Assembly: GCF_022539315.1 (NCBI RefSeq)
Contig: NC_066338.1
Span: 3,348,001 to 3,412,000, forward strand
Source: Serinus canaria
Lineage: Eukaryota > Chordata > Aves > Passeriformes > Fringillidae
Reading direction: 5' to 3'
DNA: 64,000 bases
The stretch's first letter is position 1, and every line of letters begins with the position of its first letter. The position numbers and the translations under genes are program-made. Below the pieces are notes generated by a model that was not told where the DNA came from, made no database searches, and worked only from the letters and a program-made list of their open reading frames with translations. Shown piece after piece: positions 1 through 10,129 of the stretch.

Positions 1-273
1 TGGGTGGGGATGTCCATGTGTTCATTCATATGTCCATCCATCATCTACCCAACCATCACCCCCACCCAATGTCCATCACTGCCATCCTTCCATCATCCAT
101 CCATCCCATCACCCACCCAACAGCTAACCCAAACCCCCACCCAATACTTTCTTCATCTCTCTTTCTTTTCCTCCACATTCCTCCATTGCCTCCACCCCTC
201 CCAGGCCCTCCCAGGCCCACTTCCCATGGATAATCTTCTGTCCATCAAGACATGTATCTGGACAGCAGGAACC

Positions 274-402
274 CTCCATCCATCCATCCATCCATCCATC
301 CATCCATCCATCCATCCATCCATCCATCCATCCATCCATCCATCCATCCATCCATCCATCCATCCATCCATCCATCCATCCATCCATCCATCCATCCATC
401 CA
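274..402. repeat. (TCCA)n tetranucleotide array
   Basis: About 32 near-perfect copies of TCCA/TGGA left of the last FN3 exon. Bases 1-273 and 403-520 are diverged versions of the same motif. Frames reading HPSI or MDGW across it are artefacts of the repeat. Confidence 0.95.
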
Positions 403-519
403 TCTCACCTTCCCAACCACTCATTAACCCATCCACCTTCTTCCTTCAATTTGGACAGGAACCCACCCAACATCCAGACCAGATTCTGTAAAGCCATTCA
501 GTTGTTCATCCTTCGTGGA

Positions 520-660
520 TAGAAAACCATGATGATGATGATGATGGATGGTGATAATGGATATTACTGATGGCCATGCATAGTTGACAGTTGATGATGA
601 TGAATCATGATGATGGATGATGATGACAATGATGGATGATGGAGGGTGTTGTTCAATAGG
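520..660. repeat. (GAT)n-like degenerate trinucleotide stretch
   Basis: gatgatgatg and gatggatgatg motifs with interruptions. No gene signal in 403-830. Confidence 0.7.
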
Positions 661-830
661 TCAGTGGAAGGGTTGGGTTGATGGTTGATGATGCCAGAGT
701 AGAAATGTCCTTGATGTGGGATGGGCATGGGATGGGAATGGAAACCCTTGATTCATCCATCCCTTGATGTCTCTACCTCTCGATCCCTCCATCTATCTCT
801 CATCCCATCTTTCCTCTGACTCCCTCTCAC

Positions 831-1175
831 CTGTGCTGACGTTGATGGAAACGTGGTCAATCCTTTTCCCTCTGTGCATCCCATAGAGGTGGAAGCGGTA
901 CCGGTGGGACGGGGACAGCCCTGGCACTGTCACCGAGCGGGACCCGCCATCGATGGGCAGGGCCTGGGGCTGGCCCTGGGCATCCCGGTACTGCAGCGTG
1001 AAGGAGTCAAAGGAGCCCTCGGGGACAGTCCAGTGCAGCTGCACAGAGCTGGGGGTGACACTGGAGACTCTCAGCTCCCCCAGTTCTGCTCGTGCTGGGA
1101 GTGCCTCAGATGTGGGGGCCTCAGTTTTTGGCACCTCCTGTTGGGGCTCCTCTGAGGGCAGGGATTCTTCAGTGG
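831..1175 (-). CDS. TNXB: TNXB fibronectin type III exon 7 (leftmost)
   Basis: 345 bases, phase 1-1, donor GTGAGA at 830, acceptor caatgcag. The linker ([20 protein letters not shown]) resembles that of exon 1. The FN3 ends [19 protein letters not shown], diverging from the [10 protein letters not shown] consensus. The next exon of the gene would lie left of base 1; nothing from 1 to 830 looks coding. Confidence 0.83.
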
Positions 1176-4100
1176 CTGCATTGGAGAGGAGATGGTAAAG
1201 GGCAAGGGAATCCATATGTCCCTCCTAATGTCCACTGCACCACCAACTAAAAAATTCATCTGTCCACCCATGTGTACATCCATCCATCCATCCATCCATC
1301 CATCCATCCATCCATCCATCCATCCATCCATCCATCCATCCATCCATCCATCCATCCATCCATCCATCCATCCATCCATCCATCCATCCATCCATCCATC
1401 CATCCATCCATCCATCCATCCATCCATCCATCCATCCATCCCTCCCTCCATCCATCCATCCATCCATCCATCCATCCATCCATCCATCCATCCATCCATC
1501 CATCCATCCATCCATCCATCCATCCATCCATCCATCCATCCATCCATCCATTACTCCACCACTCTATCCCTTCCTCCAATCACCCATTCCTCCCTGCCTT
1601 CACACCTCCATCTCTCCATATTTCCAATATTCTTCATCCATACATCCACCCACCTTTCCTCCACCTGATCTAACCCCATACCTGTCATGACCTCGGTGGA
1701 CACATGGTGGATCTTCTTCCTGCCCCTCAGCCCATAGAGGTGGAAGCGGTATTGGTGGGATGGGGACAGCCCTGGCACTGTCACCGAGCAGGACCCACCA
1801 TCGATGGGCAGGGCCTGGGGCTGGCCCTGGGCATCCCGGTACTGCAGCGTGAAAGAGTCAAAGGAGCCCTCGGGGACAGTCCAGTGCAGCTGCACGGAGC
1901 TGGGGGTGACACTGGACACTTTCAGCTCTCCCAACTCTGCCTGTGCCGAGGGGAACTCAGTTTGGGAGTGCTCAGGTTTGTGGTGCTGAGCTGTGGGGGC
2001 TTCAGTTCTGGAGCCCTCATTTGTGGGGTCCATTGAGGGTGGGGACAGATCCTTGGGGTCTTCTGCAGAAACAACAGAGAGTGGACAATGATGGGTGTAG
2101 GCATTGGTGTGTCCATCCGTATGTCCATCCATCATCCACCCAACTACCATTATCCATCATGCACCATTTCCTCCCACTCCCTTCTCACCATTTCCTCCTC
2201 ACCCATCAGTGAGCACCCACTGACTCCAGGCCCATTTCATCAATCACTGACTCCTCCACGGACTTACTGATTTGCATCTGCCATCTTCCACCATCTTCAT
2301 CATTGTCATAATCAAAATCATCCATCATCTTGATTCATCCAATACCCACCGTTATCCATCCATCCATCCATCCATCCATCCATCCATCCATCCATCCATC
2401 CATCCATCCATCATCCATCCATCCATCCATCCATCCTTCCTAAATCCATCCATCCATCCACCCATCCATCCATCCATCCATCCATCCATCCATCCATCCA
2501 TCCATCAGTCCCTCCATCACACCATTCTCCCATGGTTCCAGTCATCTCTCCATCTCCAAGCTTTCTCTAGATTCCCTGCCCAATTCCACCCATTCCTCCT
2601 TCCCCTCCACATCACCAACTGTAGCAGTGTGATGTCATAGTTTGTCTCAGGTACCTTGTCCTTTCCCAGGTGTCAGTCACTTCCCCCTTTCCCTGCCCTG
2701 ACCCCTGCTGGGTGCTGTCTGTCAATCCTGGCATTCCAGTGGGGCATCGAGTGATTGGCAGAGTTCAAAAGATGCCCTGCAACCCCGTGGGTCCATTGGC
2801 CCACCCAGGTGTCCCTTGCACCTGAGACCTGCCCACCCTGTACCTGGTGGGTGGGTTCCTTACCCCTCCCATCCCTCTCTCCCAGGGCTTAAAAGAACCA
2901 GCGACCACGTGGTTCAGGACTCTGTTAGTAGTTGTTATGGGATTCAGAAGCCTGCCATCCGAATAAACTCTGGATCAAAACTCTGGCAGAATCCACTCCT
3001 TCCTTCACCTCGCCTTAAAGCACCTGCACAGAGGGAAACCGGGGCTTGTGCGTGTCTGAACTTGTCTCCAGTGCCAGCTGCAGCATCCAGCTTAGCCAGA
3101 GGTGTCTCTGAGGTGAAACCACCCCAGAGCCGCCTTTCGGTCAAGCAGCGAAGGCTAGACAAGCCCGGGCAAGCCCCATCCGGACATAATTGGAATTTAT
3201 TTCAATAACCATCCACCACAAAGAGTCACAAGTCCCACAGAACATCCCCTTAATGACTAATGCTTCCTGCCTGCCTGTTGACGAAGAACCCCCATCATCC
3301 ATTTATCCATCCAGCCATCCCTGCACCAATCCCTCTAAAACGCAGTGTTCATGGAGGAATCTCACAGTCCATCCATGCAGACTTCCTCAACTTCCCACCT
3401 ATTCGTCGGTGTGTTTCTTCAGTAACCATTCATCCATCCACCCAGCCTTCCGTTCATCCCATCACCATCCAGTTCCTCAGACATCCAATAATCCTCGTGT
3501 TCATTGGTCCATCCGTCTCCTCATGATGCCACCCAACACGGCACAAATGCATCCATTATCAATCTCTCCATCCATCTCCATGTCAATCTCTCCAGCTTTA
3601 CAAACATCTCTCAAAATCTTCCCTCTTGATGTCTCCATTTTTAAACCTCCCATCCCTTTGACCTTTGGACTCACCTGTGACAGTGTCGATGGAGACACGG
3701 TCAATCCTTTTCCCTCCTCTCAGCCCGTAGAGGTGGAAGCGGTACCGGTGGGACGGGGACAACCCTGGCACCGTCACCGAGCGGGACCCGCCATCAATGG
3801 GTAGGGCCTGGGGCTGGCCCTGGGCATCCCGGTACTGCAGCGTGAAGGAGTCAAAGGAGCCCTTGGGGACAGTCCAGTGCAGCTGCACAGAGCTCGGGGT
3901 GACGCTCAACACCCTCAGGTCTTCCAGCACTGCCTGTGTTGGAGTGGCCTCAGATGTGGGGGCCTCAGTCTGGGGTTTCTCATGTTGAGGTTCCTCTGTG
4001 GGCAGTGGCTGTTCCTCTGGCTCTTCTGCAGCTTCTATAGAGAGGGGATGGTAGTGGTTGCTTATATCCAAACATCCACCCACCACCTACCAACCCACTC

Positions 4101-7100
4101 ATTCATCTACATTTCCATATTCAGGACCATCCGTCGGTCCATCCATCCATCCATCCATCCATCCATCCATCCATCCATCCATCCATCCATCCATCCATCC
4201 ATCCATCCATCCATCCATCCATCCAGCCATCCACCCATCCACCCATCCATCCATCCATTACCCAAACACTCCATCCCTTCCACCAATCACCCATCCCTCC
4301 ATCCCTTCATCCCTCCATCTCTTCATATCTCTATTGTTCTTCATCCATACATTCAACGACCCTTCCTCCTCCTGATCTTCTCCTGTACCTGTCATGAACT
4401 CGGTGGACACATGGTCAATTTTCTTCCTGCCCCTCAGCCCATAGAGGTGGAAGCGGTACCGGTGGGACGGGGACAGCCCTGGCACTGTCACCGAACGGGA
4501 CCCGCCATCGATGGGCAGGGCCTGGGGCTGGCCCTGGGCATCCCGGTACTGCAGCGTGAAGGAGTCAAAGGAGCCCTTGGGGACAGTCCAGTGCAGCTGC
4601 ACAGAGTCGGGTGTGATGCTTGAGACCTTCAGCTCTTCCAGCACTGCCGGTGCTGGAGGGGCCTCAGTCTGGGGTTTCTCATGTTGAGGTTCCTCTGTGG
4701 GCAGTGGCTGTCCCTCTGGCTCTTCTGCAGCTTCTATAAAGAGGGGATGGTGATGGTTGCTTACATCCAAACATCCATCCACCACCTACCATATCACTCA
4801 TTCATCTACACCACCATGTTCTGAACTATCCATCCATCCATCCATCCATCCATCCATCCATCCATCCATCCATCCATCCATCCATCCATCCATCCATCCA
4901 GTCATATTTTTTTTCAAACACTCTTTCCTTCAACTTCTTCTTTAATTTCAACCTCCATTTGATCATCCAACCACCAAGCCACCAATCTGATCTGCTCTGT
5001 CAAGCAACCATATATCTCCCCTTATAAACATCATGCATCATCTGTCTTTAGTCAGTCCTTGAATTCAGTTCAGAATCCACATTCACATTGCCATGCAGCT
5101 TACAAACCCAGGACACAAAGCAGCCACTGGCTACTTTGTGTCCTGGGTTTGATAAGTGACTTATGATAAGTCATAAATCCACTGTCCGTCCATCCATCCA
5201 TCCATCCATCCATCCATCCATCCATCCATCCATCCATCCATCCATCCATCCATCCATCCATCCATTATTCCACCACTCCACTCCTTTCTTCAATCACCCA
5301 TTCCTCCATGCCTTCATCCCTCCATCTCTCCATTTATCCATGATTATTCATCCATACATCCACCCATCCTTCCTCCTCTTGCCCTCCTCCCTCACCTGTC
5401 ACGGCCTCGGTGGACACACGGTCAATTTTCTTCCTGCCCCTCAGCCCGTAGAGGTGGAAGCGGTACCGGTGGGACGGGGACAGCCCTGGCACTGTCACCG
5501 AGCGGGACCCGCCATCGATGGGCAGGGCCTGGGGCTGGCCCTGGGCATCCCGGTACTGCAGCGTGAAGGAGTCAAAGGAGCCCTTGGGGACAGTCCAGTG
5601 CAGCTGCACAGAGCTGGGGGTGATGCTTGAGACCCTCAGGTCTTCCAGCACCGCCTGTGCTGGAGTGGCCTCTGATATGGGGCCCTCAGTTTGGGGTTTC
5701 TCATGCTGCGGTTCCTCTGTGGGCAAGGACAGTCCTTCTGGCTCTTCTGCAGCTCCTTTGGAGAGGAGATTATGACGGCTTTTTCCACCCAAACACCCAT
5801 CCATCACCTACCAACCCACTCATTAATCTACCCTACCATATTTTTGACGATCCATCCAACCACCCATCCATCCATCCATCCATCCATCCACCCATCCATT
5901 CATCCATCCATCCATCCATCCATCCATCCATCCATCCATCCATCCATCCATCCATCCATCCATCCATCCATCCATCCATCCATCCATCCATCCATCCATC
6001 CATCCATCCATCCATCCATCCATCCATCCATCCATCCATCTATGCATCCATCCATCCATCCATCCCTCCATCCATCCATCCATCCATCCATCCATCCATC
6101 CATCCATCCATCCATCCATCCATCCATCCATCCATCCATCCATCCATCCATCCATCCATCCATCCATCCATCCATCCATCCATCCATCCATCCATTCATT
6201 CCTGTATTCCTCCATGCCTCCACCATTCCATACCTTCCTCCATTCACCCATTTCTCCATCCCATCATCCCTCCATCTCTCGATTTATCCATTATTATTCA
6301 TCCATAAATCCACCCATCCTTCCTTCTCTTCCCCTCCTCCCTTACCTGTCATGGCCTCGGTGGACACATGGTCAATTTTCTTCCTGCCCCTCAGCCCGTA
6401 GAGGTGGAAGCGGTACCGGTGGGACGGGGACAACCCTGGCACTGTCACCGAGCGGGACCCCCCATTGATGGGTAGGGCCTGGGGCTGGCCCTGGGCATCC
6501 CGGTACTGCAGCGTGAAGGAGTCAAAGGAGCCCTCGGGGACAGTCCAGTGCAGCTGCACAGAGCTGGGGGTGACACTGGAGACTCTCAGCTCCCCCAACA
6601 CTGCCCGCACTGGGGTGGCCTCATATGTGGGGGCCTCAGTTTGGGGTTTCTCATGTTGAGGTTCCTCTGTGGGCAGTGGCTGTTCCTCTGCCTCTTCTGC
6701 AGCTTCTATAGAGAGGGGATGGTGATGGTTGCTTAATCCAAACATCCATCCACCACCTACCAACCCACTCATTCATCCACAATTCCATATAATGGACAAT
6801 TCATTCGGTCAACCATCCATCCATCCATCCATCCATCCATCCATCCATCCATCCATCCATCCATCCATCCATCCATTACTCCACCACTCCATCCCTTCCT
6901 TCAATCAGTCATCCCTTCATCCCTCCATATTTCCATATATCCATTATTTTGCATCCATACATCCAACCACCATTCCTCCTCCTGATCTTCTCCTGTACCT
7001 GTCACAGCCTCAGTGGACACATGGTCAATTTTCTTCCTGCCCCTCAGCCCGTAGAGGTGGAAGCGGTACCGATGAGACGGGGACAGCCCTGGCACTGTCA

Positions 7101-10020
7101 CCGAGCGGGACCCGCCATCGATGGGCAGGGCCTGGGGCTGGCCCTGGGCATCCCGGTACTGCAGCGTGAAGGAGTCAAAGGAGCCCTTGGGGACAGTCCA
7201 GTGCAGCTGCACAGAGCTGGGGGTGACACGGGAGACTCTCAGCTCCTCCAGCTCTGCTCTTGCTAGGAGTGCCTCAGATGCCGGGGACTCAGTTTTGGGC
7301 TTCTCCTGGGGCTCCTCTGAGGGCAAGGGTTCTTCAGCGGCTGCATTGAAGAGAAGATGGTAAAGGGCAAGGGCATCCATGTTTCCCACCTAATGTCCAC
7401 CCACCACCNNNNNNNNNNNNNNNNNNNNNNNNNNNNNNNNNNNNNNNNNNNNNNNNNNNNNNNNNNNNNNNNNNNNNNNNNNNNNNNNNNNNNNNNNNNN
7501 NNNNNNNNNNNNNNNNNNNNNNNNNNNNNNNNNNNNNNNNNNNNNNNNNNNNNNNNNNNNNNNNNNNNNNNNNNNNNNNNNNNNNNNNNNNNNNNNNNNN
7601 NNNNNNNNNNNNNNNNNNNNNNNNNNNNNNNNNNNNNNNNNNNNNNNNNNNNNNNNNNNNNNNNNNNNNNNNNNNNNNNNNNNNNNNNNNNNNNNNNNNN
7701 NNNNNNNNNNNNNNNNNNNNNNNNNNNNNNNNNNNNNNNNNNNNNNNNNNNNNNNNNNNNNNNNNNNNNNNNNNNNNNNNNNNNNNNNNNNNNNNNNNNN
7801 NNNNNNNNNNNNNNNNNNNNNNNNNNNNNNNNNNNNNNNNNNNNNNNNNNNNNNNNNNNNNNNNNNNNNNNNNNNNNNNNNNNNNNNNNNNNNNNNNNNN
7901 NNNNNNNNTGGGATGGGGACACCCTGGGGACACCACAGGGACACCATGGGATGGTGCATTGAGGGGATTGGCAGTGCAGGGGATACCATGGGGTATCACC
8001 GTGGGGACACCCTGGGATGGGGCATCCAGGGGATGGACACATGCTGGGAACACCCTGGGACATGCTGGGGACACACTGGGGACACAACGGGATGGGGCCG
8101 CTCAGGGTGGGTCACGGGGAGGCACTGAGGAGTGGCCCACAGGGACACTTGGGGACACACTGAGGTGGCATGAGACCCCCCCCCATGGGTGGGGAGAGGA
8201 GTGGGGCTGTACTGGGAGCACTGGGATGGGAGCTCTGCAGGGCACTGGGCAACAGCTGGGTGTGCACCGGTGCCACAGGATGGCAGGGGAGGAGAGGGGA
8301 CACTGGCAGCGCCGAGGTGGCATCACTGGGACATCACTTGGGGGGGCACCGATGTCGCAGCCGCCTCCCCCTCCCGCCGCAGCGGGAGCACCGAGGTGGG
8401 GAAGCCGGGAGGTCCCTACGGGGTACCGGGGAGCACCGGGGGACACGTGTGACGCACCGATGTCGCAGCGGGCGCCGCCCCAGCCCGGGGAGCAGGCGGG
8501 GGTGGCGCAGTCGGGGCCGCTCCAGCCCGGGAAGCAGCGGCAGCGCCCGCGCTCGCACCGGCCCTGGTCACTGCAGCCGCGCGGGCACGCGGGGGGCGGG
8601 GCCGGGGGCGGGGCCTCGCCCGAGGGGGCGGGGCAAGCGCAGCCACCGCCCGAGGGGGGGGCGCAGAGCTGCACCGACCGGCCTGGGGGGGACACGGACA
8701 TTGGGGTGACTCCCGGTGACCCCCCACCAGTGACCGCCCCCCACCGAGTCACACAGGTCCCTTTTACCCCCCAGTCACCTCCCACTGACCCCCACTGACC
8801 TCCAAGTGACCCCCCCCACCGACCCCAGTGACCCCCCCCACTGACCCCAGCACGTGGCCCCTCCCCACTGCCCCCCCAGTGGACCCCCCCACACCGACCC
8901 CCCCATCAACTCACACTGGCCCCTTTTAGCCCCCCCAGTCCACCTCCCACTGACCCCCACCGACCCCCAGTGACCCCCCCCCACTGCCCCCTCAGTGATC
9001 CCCCTCACTGCCCCCCCAGTGACCCCCCCACCGGCCCCCAGTGTGACCCCCCCTCACTGCCCCCCCAGTGATCCCCCTCACTGCCCCCCACTGACCCCCC
9101 ACTGACCCCTAGTGACCCCCCACCGACCCCAGTGACCCACTCACTGCCCCCCCAGGTGACCCCCCATCGAGTCCAGTGACACCCCCCATTGACCCCAGTG
9201 ACCCCCCCCACTGACCCCAGTGACCCCCTCACTGCCCCCCCAGTGACCCCCCCCACTGACCCCAGTGACACCCCCACCGAGTCCAGTGACCCCCCTCACT
9301 GCCCCCCACACTGTCCCCCCACTGTCCCCCACACTGTCCCCCCCCGACCCTCCCAGTGACCCCAATCACTGCCCATGACACACTGGCCCCTTTTACCCCC
9401 CATGACCTCCCACTGACCCCTGCGGACCCCTCCCCCACTGACCCCCACTGACCCCCGGCTGGACCCCCTGATGCCCCCAATGACCACAAGACCCCAATGT
9501 CCCCACCAATACCCACCTCAGTGACCCCCCAAGTGACCCCCCAATGCCCCCCAGTGACCACCCCATGCCCCCCCCGTCCCTCTTTCTCCCCTGCCCCTGT
9601 GTCCCCTCCATGTCCCCTCCATGTCACCAATCTCTGTCCCCTGTCCCAGCGAGTTCTGCCATGTCCCCTCACTGTCCCTATGTCCCCCATGTCCGCAGTG
9701 TCCCCCTGCCCTCGCTGTGTCCCCTGTCCCAGCCTGCGGCTCCCCCGTGTTCCCCCCGCCCTTGTCCCGTTACCTGTCCCGGCCTGGGGTCCCCCCTTGT
9801 CCCCACAGTGTCCCCTCAGCGCCTGCACGTGTCCCTCGAGCTCCCGCAGCCGCCTCAGCACATCCGCCAGCGCCGCCCCGCACGACTCGGAGCCGGACCC
9901 CGAGGGGGACACCGAGGGGGACACCGAGGGGGACACCGAGGGGGACACCGACGGGGACACCGCCTCCCCCCGCAGCGCCAGCGCCAGCAGGAGGAGCCGC
10001 AGTTCCAGGGTCACCGGCAT
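831..10020 (-). CDS. TNXB: tenascin-X-like extracellular matrix glycoprotein, 5' part, incomplete
   Basis: Secreted matrix glycoprotein of the tenascin family. Reading leftwards on the minus strand the coding exons are 9774-10020 (signal peptide, heptad region), 8458-8682 (EGF), then FN3 exons 6999-7340, 6346-6705, 5396-5755, 4389-4733, 3675-4034, 1682-2062 and 831-1175. All internal exons are phase 1 on both sides, with AG acceptors and GT donors, so any number can be joined in frame. The order signal, heptads, EGF, FN3 is the tenascin order. TNXB rather than TNC, TNR or TNN is inferred from the MHC setting next to TAP1 and from Pro/Glu/Thr-rich linkers before each FN3. The C-terminal FN3 repeats and fibrinogen-like domain must lie left of the window. 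A 500-base gap inside the gene may hide exons. Confidence 0.8.
1278..1552. repeat. (TCCA)n array
   Basis: About 68 TCCA copies with one CCTCCCTCCA interruption near 1440, in the intron between FN3 exons 6 and 7. Confidence 0.95.
1682..2062 (-). CDS. TNXB: TNXB fibronectin type III exon 6 (long, divergent linker)
   Basis: 381 bases, phase 1-1, donor GTATGG at 1681, acceptor tttctgcag. Its 40-plus-residue linker (begins [18 protein letters not shown]) is unrelated in detail to the others, while the FN3 half is still nearly identical ([20 protein letters not shown]). It has a Cys in GGSCSV, SHQYR for SHRYR and [12 protein letters not shown] at the end. The contrast between a diverged linker and a conserved core suggests gene conversion limited to the FN3 half. 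Confidence 0.83.
2357..2511. repeat. (TCCA)n array, interrupted
   Basis: Three blocks of TCCA separated by short irregular bases, in the intron between FN3 exons 5 and 6. Confidence 0.9.
2640..3187 (+). mobile_element. possible LTR remnant in a TNXB intron
   Basis: A ~550-base block without (TCCA)n interrupts the regular FN3-unit pattern between the exons at 1682 and 3675. It has a TATA-like gggcttaaaag (2887-2897), an AATAAA (2962-2967) about 70 bases later, and then a C-rich stretch, the order expected for U3-R-U5. Exact ends and target duplications could not be fixed. Confidence 0.35.
3675..4034 (-). CDS. TNXB: TNXB fibronectin type III exon 5
   Basis: 360 bases, phase 1-1, donor GTGAGT at 3674, acceptor tctatag with an in-frame alternative at 4025. 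The FN3 has [20 protein letters not shown] and ends [10 protein letters not shown]. The linker is nearly identical to exon 2. Confidence 0.85.
4138..4258. repeat. (TCCA)n array
   Basis: TCCA tract with a degraded right end in the intron between FN3 exons 4 and 5. Confidence 0.93.
4389..4733 (-). CDS. TNXB: TNXB fibronectin type III exon 4 (short linker)
   Basis: 345 bases, phase 1-1, donor GTACAG at 4388, acceptor tttatag (alternative nine bases later, in frame). The linker is five residues shorter than in exons 2, 3 and 5 ([14 protein letters not shown]). The FN3 has [20 protein letters not shown] and ends STEFMTG. Confidence 0.85.
4828..4901. repeat. (TCCA)n array
   Basis: About 18 copies in the intron between FN3 exons 3 and 4. 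The following ~280 bases up to the next array have no gene signal but hold a long palindrome. Confidence 0.93.
5104..5150. repeat. 47-base near-perfect palindrome
   Basis: Arms aaacccaggacacaaag (5104-5120) and its exact reverse complement (5134-5150). The 13-base centre holds a second inverted pair (agcca/tggct), so only the centre and one flanking pair are unpaired. Confidence 0.9.
5187..5266. repeat. (TCCA)n array
   Basis: About 20 copies, same intron as the palindrome at 5104-5150. Confidence 0.93.
5396..5755 (-). CDS. TNXB: TNXB fibronectin type III exon 3
   Basis: 360 bases, phase 1-1, donor GTGAGG at 5395, acceptor tccaaag. The linker is [19 protein letters not shown]; the FN3 core reads [20 protein letters not shown] and ends VSTEAVTG. 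The core is almost identical in protein and DNA to the neighbouring copies, including synonymous positions. Confidence 0.85.
5847..6196. repeat. (TCCA)n array, longest in window
   Basis: About 87 copies with a few interruptions (near 5890, 6042 and 6063), in the intron between FN3 exons 2 and 3. Confidence 0.95.
6346..6705 (-). CDS. TNXB: TNXB fibronectin type III exon 2
   Basis: 360 bases, phase 1-1, donor GTAAGG at 6345. Two AG acceptors nine bases apart (exon starts 6705 or 6696) preserve the frame, so three residues may be optional. The linker [18 protein letters not shown] leads into the FN3 sequence [20 protein letters not shown] and ends [12 protein letters not shown] replaces the IDGG found in the other copies. 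Confidence 0.85.
6810..6877. repeat. (TCCA)n array
   Basis: About 17 copies between FN3 exons 1 and 2. Confidence 0.93.
6999..7340 (-). CDS. TNXB: TNXB fibronectin type III exon 1 (nearest the gap)
   Basis: 342 bases, phase 1-1, acceptor caatgcag, donor GTACAG. An acidic Pro/Glu linker ([18 protein letters not shown]) precedes an FN3 fold with the invariant Trp ([15 protein letters not shown]), the [13 protein letters not shown] strand, and the [20 protein letters not shown] core ending in a VTG donor codon. It differs from its siblings by VSRVTPSS in strand A-B. One whole FN3 domain per exon is typical of tenascin duplications. Confidence 0.85.
7409..7908. other. assembly gap (500 N)
   Basis: Exactly 500 N, a conventional unknown-length gap, inside TNXB between the EGF exon and the first visible FN3 exon. 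The flanks are (TCCA)-type intron on the left and a ggggacaccctggg minisatellite on the right. Missing EGF or FN3 exons cannot be excluded. Confidence 0.98.
7909..8160. repeat. G-rich minisatellite right of the gap
   Basis: Diverged copies of gggacaccctgggatgggg, intronic to TNXB. No exon seen. Confidence 0.65.
8352..8396 (-). pseudogene. possible relic of a further TNXB EGF end
   Basis: Just downstream of the EGF exon donor, minus-strand bases reading GGCTGCGACATCG followed by GTGCC repeat the end of the real exon (CGCTGCGACATCG, GTGCG). Only the terminal CDIG and donor-like bases are preserved; the rest of an EGF unit is not seen. It is best read as a remnant of a lost tandem EGF exon. Confidence 0.3.
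8458..8682 (-). CDS. TNXB: TNXB EGF-like exon (about one and a half tenascin EGF repeats)
   Basis: The 225-base exon joins in phase 1 to the N-terminal exon. After a Pro/Gly/Ala-rich lead with two Cys it encodes a tenascin-type EGF repeat starting [18 protein letters not shown] and FPGWSGPDC, then a shortened second unit ([14 protein letters not shown]). Tenascins normally carry long EGF arrays (about 18 in human TNXB); here only one complete unit is visible. The donor is GTGCGT at 8457. Part of the loss may be hidden in the assembly gap to the left, but the next recognisable exon is already FN3. Confidence 0.75.
8770..9480. repeat. C-rich minisatellite in TNXB intron
   Basis: Irregular copies of cactgaccccagtgaccccc. 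The minus strand has many runs of five to seven G and is a strong G-quadruplex candidate. No exon seen between 8683 and 9773. Confidence 0.85.
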
Positions 10021-10024
10021 CGTC
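9774..10024 (-). CDS. TNXB: TNXB first coding exon: signal peptide and N-terminal oligomerisation segment
   Basis: The ATG is at 10020-10018, four bases inside an exon whose acceptor (cccgcag) ends at 10025, so most of the 5' UTR lies in an upstream exon. The first ~20 residues ([20 protein letters not shown]) form a classic signal peptide. Then come four to five SPSV-type repeats encoded by a 12-base tandem repeat (about 9899-9962), a Ser/Gly-rich bit with one Cys, and a leucine heptad stretch ([20 protein letters not shown]) ending in Cys. This matches the tenascin N-terminal assembly region, where cysteines and heptads trimerise chains. The donor GTAACG follows base 9774 and leaves phase 1. 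Confidence 0.72.
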
Positions 10025-10129
10025 CTGCGGGAAGGCAGGGGGACATGGGGACACCCGGAGGTAACCGCGAGGGGACATCGTGGGGAGACACGGGGACACC
10101 CAGGGGGACACCCGGGGGGGACAGAGGGA

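Noticed and set aside
252..6400. Long open frames reading HPSI or MDGW on both strands
   Set aside because: They are translations of (TCCA)n arrays in TNXB introns; a tetranucleotide repeat with no stop in any frame stays open without selection.
853..7363. Plus-strand frames such as [15 protein letters not shown] recurring across the FN3 region
   Set aside because: They are antisense shadows of the FN3 exons, recurring only because the exons are near-identical.
7263..8087. Open frames spanning the N run
   Set aside because: Runs of X come from unknown bases, not sequence.
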